Source: Ambrosia x helenae (lineage: Eukaryota > Streptophyta > Magnoliopsida > Asterales > Asteraceae). Taken from it: 64,000 bases of DNA. The translations under genes and the position numbers were made by a program. Positions 22,418 to 33,718 of the stretch are shown here, in pieces. The stretch lies in the NCBI GenBank assembly GCA_030844895.1, contig JAUTDX010007456.1, positions 25,940 through 89,939 of the forward strand. The letters run 5' to 3'. Numbering within the stretch: the first letter of the stretch is position 1; every line of letters starts with the position of its first letter. The notes under the pieces were generated by a model, which ran no database searches, was not told where the DNA came from, and saw only the letters and a program-made list of their open reading frames with translations.

Positions 22418-22762
22418 CTTTCCTCAAATTCGGATTGAAAATTATACGAGTCAGGTTCAACTCAGGCTCAAAATATACACGAAATTAATTTGAGCGATCG
22501 TTTTCGAATTAATTTCGAATAAGTCAAGAGATATTAATGTGACGAGAGATTCATTCTTAAACCCTTACCATTGAAAAAAATTACACAAATTGTAGTGATT
22601 GTTTGTTTGTTAAAATAACCATGAAAAGAAAATTATATAATGAGTTTGGGATTGCGTTTTGAATCTGATTTTTAGAATATTGCGTTTGAAAATGCAGGTA
22701 ATCAATTTTTAGTGTTTAGGATTGCGTTTTGAAAACGCAGATAATCAATTTTTTAGGCTACC
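22418..22762. repeat. Segmental duplication, copy A, middle part
   Basis: From attcggattgaaaattatac to ttaggctacc this matches about 29393-29715 with small differences. It contains three alternating gattgcgtttt/gaaaacgca words. It lies between the LINE and a solo LTR. Confidence 0.8.
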
Positions 22763-23357
22763 TATCAGAAAACAAGAACAATATTGACTAAATAACCTGA
22801 CAATGATTTTATTACCAAATCAAGAAATTACAGACTCAATCAAAGATCTAAACTACACCTGATTAGGAAAACATACAGGACCTAACCAACAATGATTCAA
22901 GACCTCAAGAATACTAACAGATCATTGACGAATGATCTTGAACAGACTCTCTCAAATGATCAGTGACTGATGATCAATACAAAACTCACAAGAAAAAAAC
23001 TAGATCATTAACAGATGATCAATTACACAAACCCTAATATGAGAGATAACATGAAAGAGAGAAATAACGAATGAGTGAAACTGGTAAAAGAAGCTAAGGT
23101 CTTCTTTTATAGAGAGATTATGAGGTTCGGGAGAAAACACACCCGAACACAAGCCATCAGATCATGTTAAAGAAACACAATATAACATGATCTGAGCCCT
23201 TGGATTGTATCCGCACGGATTGCCACGTTGGCAACTCCAATCTCAGCTGGACTCTATAGCTGGGCCAAATCTTGGACTGGACCACTTGACCTCCTGACTT
23301 GGGCCGAACATTTCTTTTATCAACAACTGGACTCTTGGACTTGGGCTTTAATCAACA
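22763..23357 (-). mobile_element. Solo LTR (copia-type by appearance)
   Basis: On the minus strand this starts TGTTGATTAAAG and ends TTTTCTGATA, flanked by CTACC (22758-22762) and ATACC (23358-23362), a 5-bp duplication with one mismatch. Inside it are a TATA-like tataaaagaag, a transcribed-looking leader and aataaaatc near the end, in the order expected for U3-R-U5. It is absent from copy B of the duplication. The 3' end TA instead of CA is a decay change. Confidence 0.65.
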
Positions 23358-23362
23358 ATACC

Positions 23363-23813
23363 TCATAAAAACACAAAGTGTATGAGTATGAGAACTATAA
23401 AATATAAAAGTAATAATAAATTATAAAATATTAATATTAATATTTTGAATACTACCAAAACGCAATAATCTATAAGTAGTTCCACCCCTGCTTTTCCAAA
23501 ACGCATAATCTGTTTTGAAAACTTACGTTTGGACCATAGTGTAACACTGTTTGATACATAGAATAATCAGTCAATGTGAACTATACTGTGGTAAATTTTC
23601 TATAACAATTTTGCAATTATTAAAACTTTGTAAAATCATAAATAATTTACAATGTGTATTATGAGACATCATAAGATTTGTTTTTAACACTTGAACTGGT
23701 CCTACAAAAGAATTGAATGCTCTTGACATTGCCACATGAGGTTACAAACTTGATCTAATTGTTCTCATTTGACCATAAACAACATTAGACTTTCGAATAA
23801 GTTTTTTGATCAA
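23363..23813. other. Segmental duplication, copy A, 3' flank of the ITN1 fragment
   Basis: From about 23447 this aligns again with 29715-30052, with a divergent patch at about 23510-23565. The first 85 bases (AT-rich) have no match in copy B. No separate gene is visible. Confidence 0.6.
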
Positions 23814-24518
23814 TCAAATAGCATAAATTCGTTCGACATCCGAGTTAGAAAACTCGGATGCCATGAACGAATTTGTCCCACTTTTCGCAATCTTCTCCCT
23901 TCTTCTCATCGACCGAGTTTTCTTTGATTTAACCACGTAATATGTCATCGTTCCAAGCACGCCCACCATTATAACCCCGCCTACCACCGTGATCAAAACT
24001 GCAGCCCACTCATACTTTCGTCCGACCACTATATAAGACGACGCCATGAAAGCGACAGAAGTGCATACAGAAGCTAACCACATTAACTTGTTAATAACCT
24101 CAACCACTTTTCTTTCAGCTTTTGTCTCACCTCTAACCAGTGTTATTTGAACCACCACCACTGCTAACGAAGTAAAAAGGGCGATCGCGTTGAATATAAA
24201 GAAGATTTTGAATGAAGTCCGGTGTACCACCACCGCCATCCCATGATCGTTGTCCCCACCAGGCACTGTAAAGATGGCTGCAAACGCCACGGTTGCAAAA
24301 AGCACTGCAACCACAGTGACTGAGTTGGTGGCATTGTTGATTCCTTCGCGGTGGAGTTTCCTTAACTCTTTAGCGATCCCGTGAACGTTTTTGTTTGTTT
24401 TTTTGGTTTGTAAGAGCTGGATGTGGACGTCGTTTTTGATCTGGGTCACAGTGTTTCTTAACTCGTCTCGTGGTTGGTTCAGTTCGTTGGCTCGGACTGC
24501 TCCACGGCGGACCAGGCA
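23814..24518 (-). pseudogene. Truncated ITN1-like 3' exon (PGG domain only)
   Basis: The minus strand from 24518 encodes LVRRGAVRANELNQPRDEL through the C-terminal VERIYAI and is almost identical to the last exon of the complete gene at 30053. The PGG domain and all four predicted membrane segments are intact and free of stops. The match to the complete gene stops at about 24519, where antisense gypsy sequence begins, so all ankyrin repeats and the promoter are missing. The open frame extends 22-23 codons into the transposon (Met at 24584), giving a potential 256-residue chimera. I treat it as a pseudogene. Confidence 0.88.
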
Positions 24519-24565
24519 AATGGTGAGAAACACTTCTGGGAGAAAAACAAACACCACCTTATACA

Positions 24566-27500
24566 TTGAAGGGTACAGAGACAAATGGTGTACAACTTTG
24601 TTCCACTGAGAATATGTCTATTTTGGTGAATGGACACTCAGGGGTAATTAAGTCACAAATATTTGGGCTGCAATTAATGGAAAACACCAGTCAAGAAACA
24701 TTTGGGTCAAAAGTTACTGATCCAGTTTTTTATGATGAATTACAACAATTATTGGAGGAGTATAAAGATGTATTATAAGTCCCTACTTCTTTACCACCCA
24801 AGAGATCTTATGATCATCAGATTGCGTTGAACAATGGTGACAAGCCCATTAATCTCAGATCTTACAGGTATCAAGCCCTTCAGAAAGATGTTATTGAAAC
24901 AATGACCCAAGAACTATTAGATGTCAGTGTTATAAGAAGTAGCAAAAGCTCTTTTGTTGCTCCTGTTGTATTGGTTAAAAAGAAAGATGGGTCATGAAGG
25001 ATGTGTATTGACTACAGACAACTTAATGAGGCCACTATGAAGAACAGATTCCCAATACCCTTGATTGATGAACTGTTGGAAGAGTTGTGAGGGGCTGCAA
25101 TCTTTTCAAAGTTAAGATTTGAGATCTGGATATCACCAAATCAGAATGCATGAACCTGATATGCATAAGACAACATTCAGGACTCACCAAGAGTTATTTG
25201 AGTTCCTTGTAATGCCCTTTGGTTTGACTAATGCACCAGCAACCTTTCAGGCATTGATGAACCATACATTTAAAGCTTTTATAAGGAAATTTGTATTGGT
25301 CTTCTTTGATGATATACTGGTGTACAGTCAAGACATGAAACAACATGTTGAGCATCTTACGTTGGTACTAGAAACATTGAGGCAAGGTCAGTTGTTTGCC
25401 AAAATGTCTAAGTGCAGCTTTGGGGGTAAACAGGAGGAATATCTGGGTCATATTATCACTAAGGAAGGAGTTGCCACTAATCCTTTGAAGATTGAGGCTG
25501 TGGTCTCATGGCCAGTTCCTATTAATGTCAAGTAATTGAGGGGATTTTTGTGTCATTCTGGTTATTATAGATGGTTTATAAAGTCCTATGGGGTGGTAGC
25601 TAAACCACTCACTGATCTTCTCAAGAAGGATAGGTTTAAATGGTCTGATGCAGCTCAAAGATCCTTTCAACAGTTAAAAGAAGCCCTGAGTTCTGCTCCT
25701 GTCCTTGCATTACTTGATTTAACACTAACTTTTATTGTGGAGACTGATGCCTCAACCATGGGAATTGGAGCTGTTCTGATGCAGAACCATCATCCTTTGG
25801 CATTTATCAGCAAAGCCCTTTCTCCAAGACAACAGGTACTATATGTCTATGATAGAGGGTTATTGGCTATTAAACAGTGGCACTATTACTTAATCTGTGG
25901 CCATTTCATTATTAAAACTGACCAAAAAAGTTTAAAACACCTGTTGGATAAAAAAATAACTACCCCTCTTCAACATTCTTGGATGGTGAAGTTAATGAAC
26001 TATGATTTTGAGATACAGTATAAAAAAGGGGTTGAGAATGTTGCTGTTGATGCCTTGTCAAGGTTGCAGACTGCTTCCTTGTTTGAATTGGCAGTCTCTT
26101 CCTTTGAACCTTGAATCCTTGACAAGGTTAAGAAATCATGGGCCATAGATGTCAATTTACAACAGATTATACAAGGGTGTGATACTAATGGGGTTAATGG
26201 CCATTATACTTGGGTGGATGGGTTATTGAAAAGAAAAAATAAGGTGGTAGTTGGTAATGATGAACACCTTAAAAATGAGTTGTTACAACACTCTCATAAT
26301 TCTACCATGGGGGGACATTCTGGTGTGCAAGCTACCCTTCAAAGACTCAAGAGTGTTTTTTATTGGAAAGGCCAATCTAAGGATGTTAGAGATTTTGTAA
26401 GGAGGTGCAATATCTGTTTACAGTCCAAGTATGAAACAACTGCTTATCTTGGTCTTATTCAGCCTCTTCCCATACCTACTTGTGTCTTCTCTGACATCAG
26501 TATGGACTTTATTACCGGGTTACCCAATTCAAAGGGTAAAAATGTCATATTTGTTATAGTAGACAGGTTGACCAAGTATGCATACTTTGCAACTTCTGTG
26601 GCACAAGCATTCATTGACAATGTATATAAGTTACATGGGTGGCCTACTAACATTGTCTCTGATAGAGATACTATTTTCTTAAGCAAATTCCGGCAAGAGT
26701 TTACAATATTACAGGGAATTTCATTGGCTTTGTCAACTACTTATCACCCCCAAAGTGATGGTCAGACGGAAGTTGTGAACAAATGTCTAGAGACTTATTT
26801 GAGATGTATGGTGTTGCATTACAATCATTCTTGGGCCCATTGGTTGTCACTAGCTGAGTGGTGGTACAATACAAACTATCACACTGCTATAAAGACTACA
26901 CCATTTGAAGCTTTGTATGGTTATGCTCCTCCTCTCCATGTTCCCTACATTCACAGAGATACAGCTGTGGAAAGCATTGATTCTGAGATGTGTTCAAGAG
27001 AGGAAGCTGTTAATATTCTCAGATCAACTCTGCAAATGGCCAAAAATAGGCTTAGGCAACAAGCAGATAAACACAGGACTGACAGAGTCTTTACTCCTGG
27101 TTCTTGGGTTTATCTTAAACTGAGACCATATATACAGTCATCTTTAAGGGGAGGTTCCTATAATAAGTTGGGTCCAACGTACTTTGGACCCTACTTGATC
27201 ATTCAGAAGATTGGTGAGGTAGCCTACAAACTGGATTTACCAGCTGAGTCCCAACTACATCCAGTTTTTCATGTTTCACTACTTAAACAGGCTCAAGGAC
27301 CTCCAACCAGTGTGACTCCTCTGTCTAAAGCTCCTAGATTTTGGCTGAAATCAGCTAAATTATTATACCACAGAATGGTGAGGCAGGGTAAGAAGGCTGT
27401 GGGACAGGTGTTGGTACAGTGGGAAGGCCAGTCAGCACTTGAAGCCACCTGGGAAAATCGTCATGAGTTTTTGTTGAGGTTCCCTGATTTCATCATATGA
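24566..27500 (+). pseudogene. Gypsy pol: RT, RNase H, integrase, chromodomain
   Basis: RT motifs: VVLVKKKDGS near 24970, MPFGLTNAPATFQALMN near 25225 and VFFDDILVYS near 25305 (catalytic DD). RNase H: FIVETDAS near 25735 and HFIIKTDQKSLKHLL. Integrase: H-H then C-C zinc finger near 26280-26410, DFITGLPNS, DRDTIFLS and YHPQSDGQTEVVN. The C-terminus has LGPTYFGPY, LHPVFHVSLLK and a chromodomain-like VLVQWEGQSALEATWE near 27410. In-frame stops include those near 24776, 24995, 25088, 25533 and 26112, plus a frameshift near 25110. The chromodomain assigns it to the chromoviruses. Confidence 0.92.
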
Positions 27501-27581
27501 TGCTATTGATTCTGCTGCAACCTTTTGGACAAGGTTGGATTCAACAAGGGGAGTATTGATATGGTTTAAAGTAGAATAATA

Positions 27582-27893
27582 AAGTTCAAGGACTGTTTAT
27601 GTCATATTCTAAAGTTGTAATGTTTCTGTTATTGTTAGTTGAAAGTATTAGGGGGCAAAAGTGTCATAGTTAGATAGTCTAAGGACTTGTTGTGTAATAA
27701 TGATTGTAACTACTCAAAAGTTAGTTAAAAGGTGGTTAAAAAGTTCAAGGACTGTTTGTGTCATATTCTAAAGTTGTAATGTGTCTGTTATTGGTAGTTG
27801 AAAGTATTAGGGGGCAAAAGTGTCATAGTTAGATAGTCTAAGGACTTGTTGTGTAATAATAATTGTAACAACTCAAAAGTTAGTTAAAAGGTG
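27582..27893 (+). repeat. 159-bp tandem duplication in the gypsy 3' LTR
   Basis: The unit from aagttcaaggactgttt to aaaaggtggttaa occurs at 27582-27740 and again from 27741 to about 27893, with only a handful of differences. Confidence 0.88.
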
Positions 27894-28039
27894 GTTAAGC
27901 TGTCATTAATCAGCAGCTTATCATTTGGGGAAACTCTCTCTATCTCTAGATTCTCTCTCTACATTTTAAGCTCTATCAAAGAAGGACCAAGACCACACAA
28001 AAACCAAGGGTTTTTTCCGTGTCGCTAACGGGATGGCCA

Positions 28040-28872
28040 ATGGCTGATAACTGATCACAAATCGCCTTAAACTTGCGACCAAAATCTGCCACGGTGGACG
28101 AACCTTTGGTCAATTGACGCAGGTTATCACGGAGAAGGTTCATCCGTTCAAGGGAGGTATTGTTGTATGTCACTTCAATGGCAGTCCAGATATGCCGAGG
28201 TGTGGTGAGGCCAAGTATTTCGGCAACTGCCTCCTCGGTTAGCGGGGAGTTTAGGATGAGGATAGCTTATTGATCCAGAATAAACCAAGGAGAGTAAGCG
28301 GGATTGGGCTGTTCTTTGTCATCAAGAAGAATGGTTTTGGGAGGCTGAGGAAGAGAACCATCGACATGGCCGATTAGTTCTTGATTAGCAAGAAGAGGAA
28401 GAATTTCATTGTGCCAATAGAGGTAGTTGAAGGAGGAAAGTTTTATGGTTAGCATGTGTTGAATGGTAGCCATAGGAAGCTTTGTTTCGGTGGTGGTGGA
28501 AGAAGAGGAAGCGGGTGTAGTGGGTGACATAGGGCACGGGCAGAATAAGAAGATCAACGGGAAAAACGAGAGGATCAGTAACTAAATGAATACAATTAAC
28601 TACATAATAATGACAATCAATGTAGGAGATATTGTAGGGGAAGAATGAGCTGTAGATATTATCTTTTAGGAATGCAAAGGTAGCACATCGCCACTTCAAA
28701 CATGCCGATGTAAGAAGTTTGTTAGGATACTTGGTTTTTGCCCAGCTCATTTTGGATGATATCTATAGTTACCGGATTGTCAATTTGCATGCTATTTTAG
28801 TAATGCACAGGTAGCATTTGGTATGTAAATGTAAATAGACCATCCGTTCAAATCCACTAGTTTCTTTTAATT
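28040..28872 (-). pseudogene. Ty1/copia gag remnant, copy 2
   Basis: This matches 13376-14206 over its whole length, including about 300 bp of leader. The minus strand encodes the same gag (LSSFNYLYWHNEILPLL, PRHIWTAIEVTYNNTS, LRQLTKGSSTVADFGRKF). The in-frame TAA at 28269-28267 is shared with copy 1, so both came from an already defective source or were duplicated together. It abuts the truncated gypsy LTR on the left and a LINE 3' end on the right. Confidence 0.82.
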
Positions 28873-29281
28873 TTTTTTGAAGGGCAAATTTCATCAACAC
28901 CAAACAAAACGGACTATCTCCAAGGCAGAGATAGCCACAAACAATAAAGGTTACATTACATCAAAATAAAAAGAATACCAATCCTTCCAATTCACATTAC
29001 TGTTTTTGCCCCTACTCGTAAACCAAAGATAACTCAATGCCTTAACATCCGAAACAACTTGAGCACCCTTCACATTAATCGCCTTAAAAACCTTATCGTT
29101 TCTTGCCTTCCAAAGCCGCCAGCATGTGATGACTAAAATACCGAAGATAACCTCTTTCTTCTTGTCCGAGCAGCCCAAAGATTCTGCCAAGATCTGCACA
29201 TCTTGACCCGTGAAAAGAAAAATTGAAGGAAGATGACACCATCTCGCTATCCCATTCCAAACTCCAATAGCGAATCCACAC
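28873..29281 (-). pseudogene. LINE 3'-end fragment (zf-RVT region)
   Basis: On the minus strand the frame reads KKKEVIFGILVITCWRLWKA, RNDKVFKAINVKGAQVV and NVNWKDWYSFYF, the C-terminal end of a plant LINE ORF2. A T8 run at 28871-28878 is the reversed poly-A end. The family differs from the long LINE at 16871. A 5'-truncated insertion is the likely origin. Confidence 0.75.
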
Positions 29282-30755
29282 TAGATGGGCTTTGTTATAT
29301 TTATGTGGGCTTGGATATAAATGGGTATTTTTGTTTGACTGTATTAAAATACTTTAAAACGTTTTTTTATTATATTTAACTTTACTCGAACTCGGATTGA
29401 AAATTATACGAGTCAGTTCAACTCAGCTTGGCTCAATATATACACGAAATTAATTTGAGCGATCGTTTTCGAATAAGTCACGAGATATTGTGACGAGAGA
29501 TTCATTCTTAAACCTTTACCATTGAAAAAAATTTACACAAATTGTAGTGATTGTTCGTTTGTTAAAATAACCATGAAAAGAAAATTATATAATGAGTTTG
29601 GGATTGCGTTTTGAATCTGATTTTTAGATTATTGCGTTTGAAAACGCAAATAATCAGTTTTTAGTGTTTGGGATTGCGTTTTGAAAACGCAGATAATAAG
29701 TTTTTTAGGCTACCAAAACGCAATAATCTATAAGCAGCTCCACCTCTGTTTTTTCAAAACGTAAAAGTCGTTTTGAAAAATCAAATCTCAAACACCCTCT
29801 AAAATGTGAACTATACTGTGGTAAATTTTCTATAACAATTTTGCAATTATTAGAACTTTGTAAAATCATAAATAATTTACAATGTGTATTATGAGACATC
29901 ATAAGATTTGTTTTTAACACTTGAACTGGTCCTACAAAAGAATTGAATGCTCTTGACATTGCCACATAAGGTTACAAACAACCCAAACTAGATCGAATTG
30001 TTCTCATTTGACCATAAACAACATTAGAGTTTCGAATAAGTTTTTTGATCAATCAAATAGCATAAATTCGTTCGACATCCGAGTTAGAAAACTCGGATGC
30101 CATGAACGAATTTGTCCCACTTTTCGCGATCTTCTCCCTTCTTCTCATCGACCGAGTTTTCTTCGATTTAACCACATAATACGTCATCGTTCCAAGCACG
30201 CCCACCATTATAACCCCGCCTACCACCGTGATCAAAACTGCAGCCCACTCATACTTTCGTCCGACCACTATATAAGACGACGCCATGAAAGCGACAGAAG
30301 TGCATACAGAAGCTAACCACATTAACTTGTTAATAACCTCAACCACTTTTCTTTCAGCCTTTGTCTCACCTCTAACCAGTGTTATTTGAACCACCACCAC
30401 TGCTAACGACGTAAAAAGAGCGATCGCATTGAATATAAAGAAGATTTTGAATGAAGTCCGGTGTACCACCACCGCCATTCCATGATCATTGTCCCCACCT
30501 GGGACCGTAAAGATAGCTGCAAATGCTACGGTTGCAAAAAGCACTGCAACCACAGTGACTGAGTTCGTGGCATTGTTTATTCCTTCGCGATGGAGTTTCC
30601 TTAACTCTTTAGCGATCCCATGAACGTTTTTGTTTGTTTTTTTGGTTTGTAAGAGCTGGATGTGGACGTCGTTTTTGATCTGGGTCACAGTGTTTCTTAA
30701 CTCGTCTCGTGGTTGGTTCAGTTCATTGGCTCGGACTGCACCACGGCGGACCAGG
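29282..30755. repeat. Segmental duplication, copy B
   Basis: This segment corresponds to 16753-24518 after removal of the LINE and the solo LTR. It spans intergenic DNA and the last exon of the ITN1-like gene up to codon LVRRG. Copy B carries neither large insertion and supplies their empty sites. Confidence 0.85.
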
Positions 30756-33256
30756 CACGCTCGTATGTCTGTTGATTCTTCAGATAGGGACAGCCCTTCG
30801 GCTATGTCAAGTGCGGTTTTGTGCTCTCGGGTTAGTGCATTGACATTTGTATCAGGGAGACAAAGCAGCTCATTTACTATCTGCAAGAAAGTGCAGGTTC
30901 GGGTCAAAACGGATCGTTATGAACTTGCATTAAGCCGTTAAGTTAATCAGCCCGAACTGGCCCATAACTTTATTTAATTATGTTTATATTTATTTCAAAA
31001 TGTACCTCTGCTCTCTTTTTTCTTGTGGCAACATGCAAAGCCGTAAAACCAGACTTATCCGGCAGCATTACAATAGCAGCATCCGCCTCCAGCAGCAACT
31101 TAACCACCTCGCTGCTAGCCCCTTTTACAGCCATATGCAATGCAGTTTGGCCCTTTTTGTCTGTCCTTCGAGCCAACTGCGGGTCCCTCTGAAGCAAACT
31201 CTTCACAGTCTCGACATGCCCCGATCTCGCTGCCAGATGCAAAGCATTTTTACCATTGGATCTAGGAATATCTAGCAAACTTGGATCCTTTGAAAGCAGC
31301 TCCTCAACAACAGCAGTATGTCCTTTTGAAGCTGCAGTAATAAGCGGAGTCGCATTGCCTTGTGATCTGGTTTGGCATAGCGATACATCATGGTCAAGTA
31401 GTAGTTTGACTATCTCTGCAATAAGAATCAATAAAAAGATGTTGGCATACTAACTTAATAGTGATATAAACTAGGGGTGCTAGTGGTTTGGTTTGAAACC
31501 GTGAAACCACTTAAACCAGTTATCGATTTGGTTTTGCGGCCGGTTTATTTAAAAAAACTTCGTAGCATTTTGGACCTTCAGGTATGTAAATTTTTATATT
31601 TTACCAGGAAATTATTGTTATTTCTTTATTTTGAATTTTTTGTTATATTTTGTGCATTTTTATTATAAAGGCGCGCCCTCATGTTGTGAAAGTTGAAACC
31701 AAACCGTTACTAAAGGTTTGATTTGGGTTACAATGATCAAAAACTGTTACCAACGGTTTGGTTCAAAGTTTGACCAAAAACCAGTCAAAACAGGTCTGTA
31801 AACACGTAGAATATCGAAACTTGGAATACGTTTTAAAGAAATTTACCATGGTATCCTTGACTAGCAGCTATATGCAAAGTGTCAAATTCCAAACGGCTTC
31901 TTCTTGTAAGCGTTTCTTTATCCGAATACTTCAAAAGCTCTTTCACAACCTCAAGATGCCCTTTTTCAGCAGCTGTATACAGCGCTGTTTCGCCCAATTC
32001 ATTCACTTCATTCACCACGGCTGCTCGGATTTTGGCCACCTCAGCATCAAAATCAGCTCCACTTAAAGTTCCCACCATTTGCGAATTAATTTCATCAAGA
32101 ATATGCTTCACAGATGCCAGATCGCCTCGTTGGGATGCTAAATGCAGCTCCGTATCATTATGCTTGCCCGTCACTTGCTTCACGTATTTTTTCTTTCCAG
32201 CCTGATCCATCCGTTTGCCGGAAGCTGTGAGTACCAGGGCTGGAGCGGATGTAGCAGACGGTGATGGTGATTGTGACGATGATGGTAATGGATCGAGAAG
32301 GTTCGAATTTTGATTTTGCTTTGATGAGGTCATGAGTATCCCTCTCTCTAAATCTACACATCAGTAAGTAGCAACTGTTAATAAACTATAACTTATCAAA
32401 GTATAAGAAATTACAGTATCAAGCATACATGTTCCAACTGATGCAAATGCACATACGATGAAATATGTGCAAATAGCAGGTTCTGAATAGCGTTCGTTTC
32501 ATGGAATGTAATGGAATTTGAATTGGAATTGGAATTCACGTGGGAACTGGAATTTGATTTGGAATGTAGGTGTGTTCGTTTTATATAATAGAATGGAATC
32601 TGGATGGAGTTGGAATGTAGATTCCTTTCCGTATGTTGGTTTTCAATTCCAGTTCCTTCTTTTGTTGAAACGAACAATATAAGAAATGAAATATATACAT
32701 TCCAATTCCATCCGGACTCCATTTCATTCCATTCCGTGAAACGAACGCCACCAGCAATTACACAATACCTAAATCAAACTAAAAACATTTACCACACAAA
32801 ATGCACATAAACCATTTCAAAAACCAACTTCATACATTTATTCCGGAAATTCGATACACCAAAGTTCCGAATTTCGGGCAATCTTAATCCAATCCCCGCA
32901 AAATTATAAGAAGCAAAGCACAAACACAAACTAAAATTAAACCAAAACTATTATATCATTCATTTTTGTGCATTATTTCATCTTTCAAGCACTCAAAACA
33001 TCATTTTGACATAATCAACTTAACAATATGATTTAATTATTTAAAACCCATAAATATAAAGACAAACTGATTTCTGTTGACACAACTAACATTTCTTTTT
33101 ATTTCATAACCGGCAAATTACATTAACATAGCAGACAGACGGATAACAAGCTGTTTCGCCACCTCTTTCTGGATCGCAAACTAAACTAAGAATATTAGAA
33201 ACAGAAACACATTTAAGAGTTAGAAGATTAATACCTTCATCTATGGATGGACTCAT
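30053..33256 (-). CDS. ITN1: ITN1-like ankyrin-repeat membrane protein (PGG domain)
   Basis: Four coding exons on the minus strand: 33256-33235, 32353-31847, 31415-31006 and 30880-30053; all junctions are GT/AG and the phases agree, giving 588 residues. Arabidopsis ITN1 is about 590. The 22-base first exon (MSPSIDE) is inferred because it restores a DLERG-like acidic start; otherwise Met at 32333 gives 574 residues. After a Ser/Pro-rich N-terminus come SGKRMDQAGKKKYVKQVTGK, about seven ankyrin repeats (residues about 70-370; GETALYTAAEKGHLEVV, NALHLAARSGHVETV, GQTALHMAVKG) and the PGG domain (FTVPGG) with four membrane segments. The family sits in the plasma membrane and affects salt tolerance through ABA/ROS signalling; this role is from family knowledge. 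Introns 1 and 2 carry MITEs. Confidence 0.93.
31472..31809. mobile_element. Degenerate hAT MITE in ITN1 intron
   Basis: It starts TAGGGGTGCTAGTGGTTTGG and is filled with aaccgt/ggtttggtt words like the element at 8092-8803. The right end is degenerate (taaacacgta) and no target duplication is left. It lies between coding exons 2 and 3. Confidence 0.5.
32490..32748. mobile_element. MITE in ITN1 intron 1
   Basis: The ends GCGTTCGTTTCATGGAATG and ATTCCGTGAAACGAACGC are inverted repeats, and the interior is repeated ggaattgg/ccaattcc words. No clear target duplication is visible, so the superfamily is open. Confidence 0.65.
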
Positions 33257-33718
33257 TGTAATAGGAAGAAGTAAAACAAAGACCAAACTCTGGAACCTGA
33301 GGTGTTACACAAGTATTTAATATATTGAAGAGTTTGGATTGCATTTGGTAACAAGGTAGGAAAAAGTTAATGACAAAACACGAGAAAGTGCATAACTACT
33401 CCACCCACGAAGCTGTTCAGAAGCTTCAAATCTGCGACTTCAATGCATGCTTTGTTTTTTGGTCCTTTAAGTTTAATAAAGTTAGATATAGCTACCCTTA
33501 TTCTTTTAAGCTTTTTGTATTTATAACAATATTTTTGGTGTGCTTCAAATCCACCATGGTATTTGTTTTTTAAAGCACATAGTTGGTAGCCTGTTGGCTG
33601 TTATCAGTGACGGAGTCTGAATTTTTTAGATGGTGGATTCCGAAAAATATAAGACCTAATTTTTTTTTAAATCGATGAGGAAATTTACACTACTAAGCCA
33701 AAAAAGGTAGGAACTAGG
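33257..33718. other. Region upstream of the ITN1-like gene
   Basis: This should contain the promoter and 5' UTR of the minus-strand gene. No TATA box or element could be picked out with confidence. A cagtgacggagtctgaat phrase near 33604 resembles a hAT-type terminus without a partner. Confidence 0.35.

Larger units (their letters stand above)
24519..28010 (+). mobile_element. Ty3/gypsy chromovirus remnant (5'-truncated)
   Basis: The element begins abruptly in the middle of pol at the ITN1 fragment, lacks gag and the 5' LTR, and runs through RT, RNase H, integrase and a chromodomain to a polypurine tract (aaggggagtat) and a 3' LTR starting TGATATGG at about 27557. The LTR carries a 159-bp tandem duplication and is cut off near 28010-28040 by a copia fragment. 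Truncated at both ends and inactive. Confidence 0.88.

Noticed and set aside
33104..33286. 60-codon minus-strand frame as a separate small gene
   Set aside because: Its only supported part is the 22-base first exon of the ITN1-like gene; the rest reads into intron.
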